Below the pieces are notes generated by a model. That model ran no database searches, had not been told where the DNA came from, and was given only the letters and a program-made list of their open reading frames with translations. A stretch of 64,000 nucleotides of DNA from Beijerinckiaceae bacterium RH AL1 (GTDB lineage Bacteria > Pseudomonadota > Alphaproteobacteria > Rhizobiales > Beijerinckiaceae): NCBI GenBank assembly GCA_901457705.2, contig LR590083.2, positions 2,914,597 through 2,978,596 on the forward strand. Reading direction: 5' to 3'. Each line of letters opens with the position of its first letter. The first letter of the stretch is position 1. A program made the translations under genes and the position numbers. Shown here piece after piece: positions 57,531 to 64,000 of this stretch.

Positions 57531-57641
57531 TTTTCGACGTTTCCCCTGCGCGGTCAAAGGGCCGACGAGCGCGGTCGGATTTACGCCGCGCCGCCCCCGA
57601 TGCCGCGCATCAATACTCGCGACGCCGTCTGGGTCTGGTAA
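56355..57641 (+). CDS. family 2 glycosyltransferase, C-terminus at the island edge
   Basis: A GT-A glycosyltransferase, 428 residues, starting TVTVLIPNYNRPQALSKAL, with VVDDYS, and the metal-binding-type GNDDQLM. It begins 1 bp after the preceding gene's stop. The last 30 residues or so (after about 57540) are read from high-GC DNA and look unlike the rest. At the A-run 57461-57466 another frame continues as KKHAFGNSLPCVFVGNAEDRYAKLF, which looks more like protein, so the native C-terminus may have been lost by a frameshift there. Confidence 0.78.
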   Translation: MTTVTVLIPNYNRPQALSKALYSIFLSIDNAKASDRVNVTVVDDYSTVDISKAISPFRHRKNFTFVTQKTKCGNAEMAFLSALDYVGGTFVWLVGNDDQLMPHGVTALLKLIDNTDLGFILLNPIIAGASVTRPSTPIVANSSVVIYPKTQDLFADFGFVTSTTTFSCIVAHTATLRAFHKEHRLTDHAKVYSHTFSLFCAHRQQPAAFISTPLTSFSLNEPSEETIKLARQAPNRIMFYHQSIGLALLIRAAANASGLPIAHLGRCNEDEIAKDDLRVWQIRLSSFLVFFSLQQMVEEQREIKRSDAYHGYMSRADFDLLKSIVAAFEEDFLVRALDQADDIYALSTQTPDWKINFIASIQSEIRKYAKNTLLETACPVSSSATRKIATQSFSTFPLRGQRADERGRIYAAPPPMPRINTRDAVWVW

Positions 57642-57651
57642 GCGGGCCGTC

Positions 57652-58473
57652 TCACGACGCCCCGGCGCCGCTGGCAGCGGCGAGGCCGTAGCGCGGCGAC
57701 GGGCGGGCGTTGTTGAACTTCGGCCCGAGCGCGCGCCGGCCCTCCTCCCACCGCGACCATTCCGCGCCGTCCTGGAGGCCCGGGATGGTGACGAGCTCAC
57801 CCTGATCGAGGCCGGCGAGCGCCGCGTCGACGAGGTCCGCTGCCGACATGGTGATCGGCGAGGTCTTCTGCGCGGCGTAGCCGGCGACGTCCCAGAACTC
57901 GGTTGCCGTCGCGCCCGGCAGCACCGTCTGCACGCGGACACCCTTGTCGGCGAGGTCCTTCTGCAGCGAGTGGCCAAAGCTGAGGACGTACGACTTCGAG
58001 GCGCTGTAGACGCCGTTCAGCACCTCGACGGCGATCCCGACGACGGAGGAGATGTTGACGATCGTGCCCGACTTGCGCGCCACGAAGCCCGGCGAGACCG
58101 CATAGGTGAGGCGGGTCAGCGCCGTGATGTTCAGGAAGATCATCGCCTCCATGGCGTCGACATCGGCCGTGTGGATCGAGGCGACGGAGCCGACGCCGGC
58201 GTTGTTGACGAGCATGGTAACGCGCGTATCCTCGCGCAGGCGCTGCTCCAGCCGGGCGAGATCGTCCTTGCGGCCGAGGTCGGCCTTGAAAGGCTCGACG
58301 GTGCGGCCCGTCTCCGCGGCCAGCCGCTCCGCAAGTGCGCGCAGCCGCTCCTCGTTGCGGGCGACCAGAACGAGGTCGTAGCCGCGCCTGGCGAGGCGGG
58401 CGGCGTAGACCGCCCCGATCCCGCTCGATGCGCCGGTGATGACGGCGATGCCCTTGTCCGATTGCGTGCTCAT
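57652..58473 (-). CDS. short-chain dehydrogenase/reductase
   Basis: A 273-residue classical SDR: cofactor motif TGASSGIG (13-20), NNAGVGS, the catalytic Ser in NISSVVG and YSASK. The Arg in LVARNEERL suggests NADPH preference. Substrate unknown. It follows the small secreted protein gene by 52 bp on the same strand. A GlxA-type regulator is divergent from that pair. Confidence 0.92.
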   Translation of the reverse strand: MSTQSDKGIAVITGASSGIGAVYAARLARRGYDLVLVARNEERLRALAERLAAETGRTVEPFKADLGRKDDLARLEQRLREDTRVTMLVNNAGVGSVASIHTADVDAMEAMIFLNITALTRLTYAVSPGFVARKSGTIVNISSVVGIAVEVLNGVYSASKSYVLSFGHSLQKDLADKGVRVQTVLPGATATEFWDVAGYAAQKTSPITMSAADLVDAALAGLDQGELVTIPGLQDGAEWSRWEEGRRALGPKFNNARPSPRYGLAAASGAGAS

Positions 58474-58525
58474 TGTCTGTCCTTTCGTGGGTTGTGTGTT
58501 GCTGTGTGAGGCGTTGCTGCGAGCG

Positions 58526-58765
58526 TCAGTTCGCGGCGGTGGGGTGAGGCGCAAGCGGCAGGGGACGCGGAACCTGGTGCGCGACCGAGCGGCCCTGCGC
58601 GATGGCGCCGCGGCCCAGCTCGGCGGGCGTCGCCATGCGGACGGCGACGATGCGCTCGAGCAGGATCGCCTCCTGCGCCGAGGCCTGGGGCACCGCGGCG
58701 GGACCCGCGAGGCCGACAAGCGCAGCGACGACGAAAGCGGGTGATCTTGTATGTCGACCGGTCAT
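58526..58765 (-). CDS. small secreted protein upstream of the SDR
   Basis: A 79-residue protein with a Sec signal peptide (about 1-31, SPAFVVAALVGLAGPAAV, then ASAQ). The mature part of about 48 residues has AILLERIVAVRMATPAELGRGA and a Pro-rich end. GGAG precedes the ATG. It probably shares a message with the SDR gene. I do not recognise it. Confidence 0.6.
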   Translation of the reverse strand: MTGRHTRSPAFVVAALVGLAGPAAVPQASAQEAILLERIVAVRMATPAELGRGAIAQGRSVAHQVPRPLPLAPHPTAAN

Positions 58766-58889
58766 GGCCGTTCTCCATCTTCCGACGCCGGCAGCAGGTC
58801 GCCGGCGTTCGATGAAGGGACCTTACGATTGACGCGTCATGTCTCAAATGTCATAGATGCGTCGTTTCCAGCCACGCCGGTCGAGAGCC

Positions 58890-59864
58890 ATGAGACGCGT
58901 CGGTTTCGTCCTCTACCCCGACTATTCCCTAATGGGCCTCGCGGCGGTCACCGTCTTCGAGGTCGCCAATCTCGTCGGCGATCAAACTTATTACGATCTG
59001 CACTTCGTGTCGGAGCGTGGCGGCGGCGTGCCCACCTCGGCCGGCGTCAGGCTCGAGTCCGAGCGCTTCGGAGACGCCACCTTCGACACGCTGATCGTCG
59101 GCGGCGGCACGCTCGTCGAGCCTTCGACTCCGGGGCTTATCGCGTTCGTGCGCAGCGCGAGCGCGCGCTGCCGGCGCACCGCCGCGATCTGCACCGGCGC
59201 CTTCGTGCTGGCGGAAGCGGGACTCCTCGAGGGGCGGCGCGTCACCACGCACTGGATGCATGCGCGAGACCTGCAGAAGCGCTACCCCTCCTGCCTCGTC
59301 GAGGAGGATCGCATCTTCATCAACGACGGCACGATCTGGACGTCGGCGGGCATGACGGCCGGCTTCGACCTCGCGCTGGCGCTCGTCGAGGACGATCTCG
59401 GTCGCGAGATCGCACGCGCGGTCGCACGCAAGCTCGTGCTCTACCATCGGCGGGGCGGCGGCCAGTCGCAGTTCTCCGCCCTGCTCGAGCTCGAGCCGAA
59501 GTCCGATCGCGTGCAGACCGCGCTGACCTATGCCAAGCGCAATCTCGACAAGCCGCTGACGGTCGAAATGCTTGCCGAAGCCGCGCGCCTCAGCCCGCGC
59601 CAGTTCAGCCGGGTCTTCCATGCCGAGACCGGCCAGTCGCCGGCCAAGGCGATCGAGAACCTGCGCGTCGAGGCCGCGCGCGAGATGATCGAGAGCACCT
59701 TGCATCCCATCGACACGATCGCCGACCGGACCGGCTTCGCGGACCGCAACAGGATGCGGCGGGCGTTCATGCGGGCCTTCGGCCAGCCGCCGCAGGTCAT
59801 CCGCCGCAACGCCCGGTCCGACACCGCCGCATCGGACGCCGCCACATCGGACGCCTGGCACTGA
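58890..59864 (+). CDS. GlxA-family regulator (PfpI-like domain plus AraC HTH)
   Basis: A 324-residue regulator. Residues about 5-190 form a DJ-1/PfpI-like domain (RVGFVLYPDYSLMGLAAVTVFE, AICTGAFVLAEAGLLEGRRVTTHW), and the C-terminus is an AraC double helix-turn-helix (about 210-305: PLTVEMLAEAARLSPRQFSRVFHAETGQSP, IDTIADRTGFADRNRMRRAFMRAFGQPP). The PfpI Cys is present in ICTGAF. ATG 58890 suits the family start; the frame is open to 58857. It is divergent from the secreted protein-SDR pair and probably regulates it. Confidence 0.9.
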   Translation: MRRVGFVLYPDYSLMGLAAVTVFEVANLVGDQTYYDLHFVSERGGGVPTSAGVRLESERFGDATFDTLIVGGGTLVEPSTPGLIAFVRSASARCRRTAAICTGAFVLAEAGLLEGRRVTTHWMHARDLQKRYPSCLVEEDRIFINDGTIWTSAGMTAGFDLALALVEDDLGREIARAVARKLVLYHRRGGGQSQFSALLELEPKSDRVQTALTYAKRNLDKPLTVEMLAEAARLSPRQFSRVFHAETGQSPAKAIENLRVEAAREMIESTLHPIDTIADRTGFADRNRMRRAFMRAFGQPPQVIRRNARSDTAASDAATSDAWH

Positions 59865-59976
59865 CGGGCGCGGCGAAACGCCGTAGCCGCCGCCATTCCA
59901 ACGGCTTATTGGTCCGGCACGGCTGAAGGGCTAGCGTGCGACGCGCACTTCAGAGTGGTTCATGGGAGGCCCGGAC

Positions 59977-61446
59977 ATGGCCGTCACCTCGTCTTCCGTC
60001 GGCGTATTTCCCGATGCGCGACGCGCTACGGGCGCGGGCCGCCTGCGGGAGGTGCGCGACCTGCCCGGCCCGAAGGGCCTGCCGCTGCTCGGCAACGTCC
60101 TGCAGATCCAGCTGTCGAAGGTGCATCTCGTGCTGGAGCGCTGGGCCAGGGAGCACGGGCCGACCTTCGTGTTCTGGATGGGCCGCGACCCCATCGCGGT
60201 CTTCGCCGATCCGAAGGTCTGCGACCGGATCCTGCGCGACCGGCCGGACGGCTTCACCCGCTCGACCAAGCTGCGGCGCATCTTCGCCGAGTTCGGCGCC
60301 GACGGCGTCTTCGCGGCAGAAGGCGCGGCGTGGCGCCAGCAGCGCAAGCTCGCCGTCCATGCGCTGGCGCAGCGCCACCTGCGCACCCAGTACGACGCGC
60401 TCGCGCTCGTCGCCGGGCGCCTCAAGGCGCGCTGGGACAGGCTTGCTGCGACCGGCGAGACGATCGAGATCACCGAGGAGTTCAAGCGCTTCACCGTCGA
60501 CAGCACGACGCTGATCGCCTTCGGCTACGACATCAACACGATCGAGCAGCAGGGCGACGTCATCCAGCGCAAGCTCGAGCTGATCTTCCCGATGCTCAGC
60601 CGGCGGCTGTTCGCGCTGGTGCCGTGGTGGCGGTTCGTCCGGCTGCCGATCGACCACCGCACCGACCGCGCGCTGGCCGACCTCGCGGACTGGCTGAAGC
60701 CGCTCGTCGCCGACGCCCGGGCGCGGCTCGCCGCCGATCCCGCGCGGGCCGAGACGCCCGCCAACTTCCTCGAGGCGATGGTCGCGGCGCGCGACGACGA
60801 CGGCCACCCGTTCACCGAGGAGGTGCTGTTCGCCAACCTCCTCACCATGCTGGTCGCCGGCGAGGACACGACAGCCTACACGCTCGCCTGGGCCGTGCAC
60901 GAGCTGTGCGACAGCCCGGCGTCGGTCGCCGCGCTCCGGGAGGAGGCGGATGCGATCGTCGGCGCCTCGCCCTACCCCGCCGACATCGACGTTGCGAACA
61001 GGCTCGAGGTCGCGGGCGCCGTCGCCAGCGAGACGATGCGCCTGCGCCCGGTCGCGCCCTTCATGTTCCTCAATGCGCTGGAGGAAACGGTCGTCGAGGA
61101 CGTGCGCATCCCCGCAGGTGCGAAGCTCGCGGTGCTCTCCCGCCCCGCCGCCCTCGATGCCGCGCATTTCGCCGACCCGGCCGCGTTCAACCCGCAGCGC
61201 TGGATCGAGGAGACGACACCGCACGACATGCGCGTCTCGATCCCCTTCGGCTCCGGCCCGCGCATCTGCCCCGGCCGTGCCCTGGCGCAGCTCGAGATGA
61301 AGCTCGTGCTGGCGATGCTCTACCGCAACTTCGAGGTCGAGCGCGTCGGGCCCGCTTCGGACGTGGTGGAGGACTTCTCCTTCACGATGATGGCGAAGGG
61401 GCTGAAGGTGCGCCTGCGGCCGCGAGCGCCCGCGTCGTCGCTCTAG
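59977..61446 (+). CDS. cytochrome P450
   Basis: Heme monooxygenase of 489 residues. The I-helix reads LVAGEDTTAYTL, the K-helix ExxR is ETMR, and the heme loop is PFGSGPRICPGRALAQ with the axial Cys. There is no membrane anchor. The start at ATG 59977 is chosen because GGAGG (59965-59969) lies 7 bases upstream; ATG 59962 lacks a site. No ferredoxin partner is nearby, so electron supply and substrate are unknown. Confidence 0.93.
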   Translation: MAVTSSSVGVFPDARRATGAGRLREVRDLPGPKGLPLLGNVLQIQLSKVHLVLERWAREHGPTFVFWMGRDPIAVFADPKVCDRILRDRPDGFTRSTKLRRIFAEFGADGVFAAEGAAWRQQRKLAVHALAQRHLRTQYDALALVAGRLKARWDRLAATGETIEITEEFKRFTVDSTTLIAFGYDINTIEQQGDVIQRKLELIFPMLSRRLFALVPWWRFVRLPIDHRTDRALADLADWLKPLVADARARLAADPARAETPANFLEAMVAARDDDGHPFTEEVLFANLLTMLVAGEDTTAYTLAWAVHELCDSPASVAALREEADAIVGASPYPADIDVANRLEVAGAVASETMRLRPVAPFMFLNALEETVVEDVRIPAGAKLAVLSRPAALDAAHFADPAAFNPQRWIEETTPHDMRVSIPFGSGPRICPGRALAQLEMKLVLAMLYRNFEVERVGPASDVVEDFSFTMMAKGLKVRLRPRAPASSL

Positions 61447-61871
61447 CGGCCGAGCCCCAGCGGCCCAAGTGGTCGCGGCACCTCCGGCCCTCCGTCGAGA
61501 AGAACGCCGTGCGGGATGGCGAAGTGCAGCCGCCGCGCGTCGCAGAACGCCACGCGGTCGCCCTCGAGCCGCACGCGATAGTCGGCGGCAAGCGCGGCGA
61601 TTTCGGGCGCGAAGTCGCCGGCCGGCGTCAGGTCGAGGGTCGTCAGGTCGTACTGGCGCGCGGCACGGCGAAAGGCCGGCTCGTCGAGCGCGACATTTGG
61701 GCAGTTTGCGACGGCAAACAGCACCTCGTAGAGCGGGGCGAGCCCGATCAGCTGCACGTCCTCCCGCGGGGTCGCCGCGCGCGCCGGCATAAAAGCATCG
61801 GCAAAGCAAAGCGACGCGACGAGTGCCACGCCGAGAGTCCTGGTCAAGCTCATCTGCATCTCATCCGACAT
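61443..61871 (-). CDS. secreted hypothetical protein
   Basis: A protein of about 142 residues with a Sec signal peptide (TLGVALVASLCFADAF, cleavage near ARAA). The mature part has two Cys (VANCPNV and AFCDAR) that could form a disulfide, and no motif I recognise. The start is uncertain: ATG 61871, 61859 or 61853 are all in frame without a clear site. The stop overlaps that of the convergent P450 gene by 4 bp. Confidence 0.6.
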   Translation of the reverse strand: MSDEMQMSLTRTLGVALVASLCFADAFMPARAATPREDVQLIGLAPLYEVLFAVANCPNVALDEPAFRRAARQYDLTTLDLTPAGDFAPEIAALAADYRVRLEGDRVAFCDARRLHFAIPHGVLLDGGPEVPRPLGPLGLGR

Positions 61872-62090
61872 TTCGCCCGAACAGCTCAGCGAATCCGCGT
61901 CGAACAAATGTCAAGAAGTCCCACGCGCCGCAGTCGAGATCGGTAGAGCGGGAGCCGGGTCGCGTCCACACACAGACGTTTTACTTCCACCTGTGCGCCG
62001 CACCTTCTAAGGCTCTCGATGCGTCCTGTCCCGAACGACGAGCGACAGCCCGACGCAGTCGGCGTTCTTGAGGGGTGTGGTTCTCTTCAC

Positions 62091-63581
62091 GTGAGGTGTC
62101 TCAGACTTTCTCGCCGGTCCCGCGCGGCGGTCTTGCGCCGGACGGCATCGTGGATTGTGCCGATGACGATGACGAGCACGCTCGGCGGGTGCCTGGTCGG
62201 GCCGAACTACGTCCGTCCCTCGGCGCCGACGCCCGAGCACTTCAAGGAAGCCGCGGCTCCGGCCAAGGGGTGGAAGCGCGTGAGCCCGCTCGACACCATC
62301 GACCGCGGCGCGTGGTGGGACGTCTATCGCGATCCGACCCTTTCGGCGCTCGCGTCGCAAGTCGACATCTCGAACCAGTCGGTCGCGTCGGCCGCCGCCA
62401 ACTACGTCGCGGCCCGCGAGGCGATCAAGGAGGCGCAAGCGAGCCTTTTTCCGACCGTGACCGCGAGCCACACGACGACGGCCTCGGGCAGCCGCGTGAG
62501 CCGCACGACGCTCACCTTCGTGCCGTCGGCGACGGCGACCTGGGACATCGACGTCTGGGGCCGCATCCGCCGCAACGTCGAGGCGAGCGCGGCCGCCGCG
62601 CAGGCGAGCGCCGCCGACCTGCAGAACGCCAAGCTCTCCGAGCAGGGTGCGCTGCTCACCGCCTACTACGATCTGCGCGCGACGGACGCGCTGAAAGACC
62701 TCTACGACCGCACCGCCGCCGCCTACCAGAAGACGCTCGAGATCACCCGCAACGAGTTCAAGGGCGGCACCGTCTCCGAGGCCGACGTGGTGACGGCACA
62801 GACCCAGCTCTACCAGGTGCAGGCCCTGTCGATCGACACCGGCGTCCTGCGCGCGCAGTACGAGCACGCGATCGCCCTGCTGATCGGCCGCCCGCCAGCG
62901 GACCTCCGGGTGCAGCGCAACGGCCGGGCGCTGCCGCCCCCGCCCGCGACGCCGATCACCGTGCCCGCGCGCCTGCTGGAGCGCCGCCCCGATGTCGCGG
63001 CGGCCGAGCGGACCCTGCAGCAGGACAGCGCGCTGATCGGCGTCGCGGTCGCCAACTTCTATCCCGACATCAACCTGACCGCGCTGTTCAGCTACACGGC
63101 GGGGCCGCCGCCCGTCTCGATGGCCGGCGCCGCCTGGTCGATCGCCGGCTCGGCGACGCAGCCGATCTTCGACGGCGGCCTGCTCTCGGCGCAGCTCGCC
63201 GCGGCGCGCGCCAACTACGACTCGAGCGTCGCGACCTACCGGCAGACCGTGCTCACCGCCTTCCAGCAGGTGGAGGACGCGCTTGCCGCGATCCGCGTCT
63301 ACGCGGCGGAGGCGGCGAAGGACCGCGAGACCGTGGCGGCGGCGAAGAAGGCGGTGGCCGTCTACCTGAACCAGTACCAGGCCGGCACGGTGGCCTTCAC
63401 CACCGTCGTCACCGCGCAGGCGACGCAGCTCACCGCCGAGGAATCGCTGCTCGCCGTGCAGCAGTCGCAGCTCATCGAGAGCGTGGCCCTGATCCAGGCG
63501 CTCGGCGGCGGCTGGCACGCCGACGAGCTGTCGCCGATCGAGACGCTGACCCCGGTCTCCACCCTGACGCCGCCGCTCTGA
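62091..63581 (+). CDS. RND efflux outer-membrane lipoprotein (NodT family)
   Basis: TolC-like outer-membrane channel of an RND pump, about 496 residues. From GTG 62091 it has a basic start, a short hydrophobic part and a lipobox LGGC with the lipid-bearing Cys34, then CLVGPNYVRP, typical of the NodT family. Two outer-membrane-factor repeats follow (about 60-270 and 275-470; ASAAAAQASAADLQ, GVAVANFYPDINL, PIFDGGLL). The frame opens at 62019. The adaptor gene follows after 30 bp. Confidence 0.9.
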   Translation: MRCLRLSRRSRAAVLRRTASWIVPMTMTSTLGGCLVGPNYVRPSAPTPEHFKEAAAPAKGWKRVSPLDTIDRGAWWDVYRDPTLSALASQVDISNQSVASAAANYVAAREAIKEAQASLFPTVTASHTTTASGSRVSRTTLTFVPSATATWDIDVWGRIRRNVEASAAAAQASAADLQNAKLSEQGALLTAYYDLRATDALKDLYDRTAAAYQKTLEITRNEFKGGTVSEADVVTAQTQLYQVQALSIDTGVLRAQYEHAIALLIGRPPADLRVQRNGRALPPPPATPITVPARLLERRPDVAAAERTLQQDSALIGVAVANFYPDINLTALFSYTAGPPPVSMAGAAWSIAGSATQPIFDGGLLSAQLAAARANYDSSVATYRQTVLTAFQQVEDALAAIRVYAAEAAKDRETVAAAKKAVAVYLNQYQAGTVAFTTVVTAQATQLTAEESLLAVQQSQLIESVALIQALGGGWHADELSPIETLTPVSTLTPPL

Positions 63582-63611
63582 CGCCGACGCCCGAGAGGAA
63601 CGCACGACGCC

Positions 63612-64000
63612 TTGACCCGCAACGAGATCGACCAACCGAAGCCCGGCACCGAACGGCCGGTGCGCCATGACGAGCCCGGCCGCAACGAGCAGCCGGGCTG
63701 GGACGCGCCGCCGCGCTCGCGGACGCGACGCGGCCTGTCGTTCATCGGCACGACGCTGACGGTCATCATCATCGGCGCGGCCGTGTTCTACGCCTACAAG
63801 ACGCTCATCCCGCACGGCGAGAAACCGCCGCAGAAGGCCGGCGCCGGCGGACCGCCGCCGACGGTCGGCGTCGCCACGATCGGCCGCGGCGACATCGAGG
63901 TCGACGTCGAGGCGCTCGGCACCGTGACGCCGATCGCCAACATCACCGTGAAGACGCAGATCAACGGCGTGCTCACCGAGGTCGGCTTCAAGGAAGGCCA
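63612..64000 (+). CDS. RND efflux membrane-fusion protein, 3' truncated
   Basis: Periplasmic adaptor of the same pump, cut by the right end of the window; 129 residues are visible. The start is TTG 63612 with GAGAGGAA upstream. A hydrophilic N-terminus of about 45 residues precedes a membrane helix (GTTLTVIIIGAAVFYAY), then a Pro-rich linker and the typical VGVATIGRGDIEVDVEALGTV and VKTQINGVL segments of MdtA-like adaptors. The inner-membrane pump should follow. Confidence 0.85.
   Translation, partial: MTRNEIDQPKPGTERPVRHDEPGRNEQPGWDAPPRSRTRRGLSFIGTTLTVIIIGAAVFYAYKTLIPHGEKPPQKAGAGGPPPTVGVATIGRGDIEVDVEALGTVTPIANITVKTQINGVLTEVGFKEG

Overview
The window is high-GC DNA from an alphaproteobacterium, most likely order Hyphomicrobiales (Rhizobiales). 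The grounds are gene content: a ribosome hibernation factor followed by ptsN, an alphaproteobacterial Mic60-like gene in front of hemY, a CobW-type GTPase followed by a WD40 gene, and urea/guanidine carboxylase genes with their two associated proteins. No ribosomal RNA, insertion sequence, prophage or CRISPR array is visible. One intact tRNA (Thr, CGT anticodon) and one broken copy of its 5' half are present.

Layout. 0-7 kb: a truncated membrane protein, carbonic anhydrase, a frameshifted bestrophin, glucokinase, a CheY-like receiver, ptsN and hpf, a YgjP-type metalloprotease and trmB. 7-20 kb: an aminotransferase, an MFS transporter, a hydrolase, SCO1, the His-rich CobW GTPase and WD40 pair, a PaaK-like protein, thiD, hemH and guaA. 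20-30 kb: vapBC, an ArsC-like reductase, a TetR/aldo-keto reductase pair, a WecG-type glycosyltransferase, ppx, msrB-msrA, two tiny secreted proteins, an enoyl-CoA hydratase with a TetR gene, and a cupin with an AraC gene. 30-43 kb: guaB, a formate/nitrite transporter, a TetR/VOC pair with two operators, a Uma2 protein, ruvB, a plant-type polyphenol oxidase with a companion protein, Mic60 and hemY, tRNA-Thr and a tautomerase. 43-54 kb: an eight-gene nitrogen-assimilation locus. 54-57.6 kb: an AT-rich glycosyltransferase island. 57.6-64 kb: an SDR with a GlxA-type regulator, a cytochrome P450 and the start of an RND efflux operon cut by the window end.

The most coherent accessory system is 43.4-53.8 kb. 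An ABC importer (binding protein, permease, ATPase), two DUF1989 proteins, a biotin-dependent urea/guanidine carboxylase and allophanate hydrolase run in one direction. They diverge from a NikR-like regulator. The 73-bp divergent promoter holds a perfect inverted repeat (11-bp arms, 8-bp centre) whose outer hexamers GTATTA and TAATAC are exactly 16 bp apart, the geometry of the E. coli NikR operator. The regulator keeps only the HxH pair of the NikR nickel site. I infer a NikR-family repressor re-purposed for guanidine or urea catabolism.

A second unusual locus is the Tat-exported polyphenol oxidase at 37.4-38.9 kb. The next gene encodes a separate exported protein that aligns without gaps over 43 residues to the oxidase's own C-terminal domain.

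Several reading frames look broken by a single missing base (bestrophin at about 2266, a small membrane protein at about 11031, a glycosyltransferase at about 55311, and perhaps the end of the neighbouring GT2 gene at the A-run 57461-57466). They are either assembly indels or real decay, and raw reads would decide.
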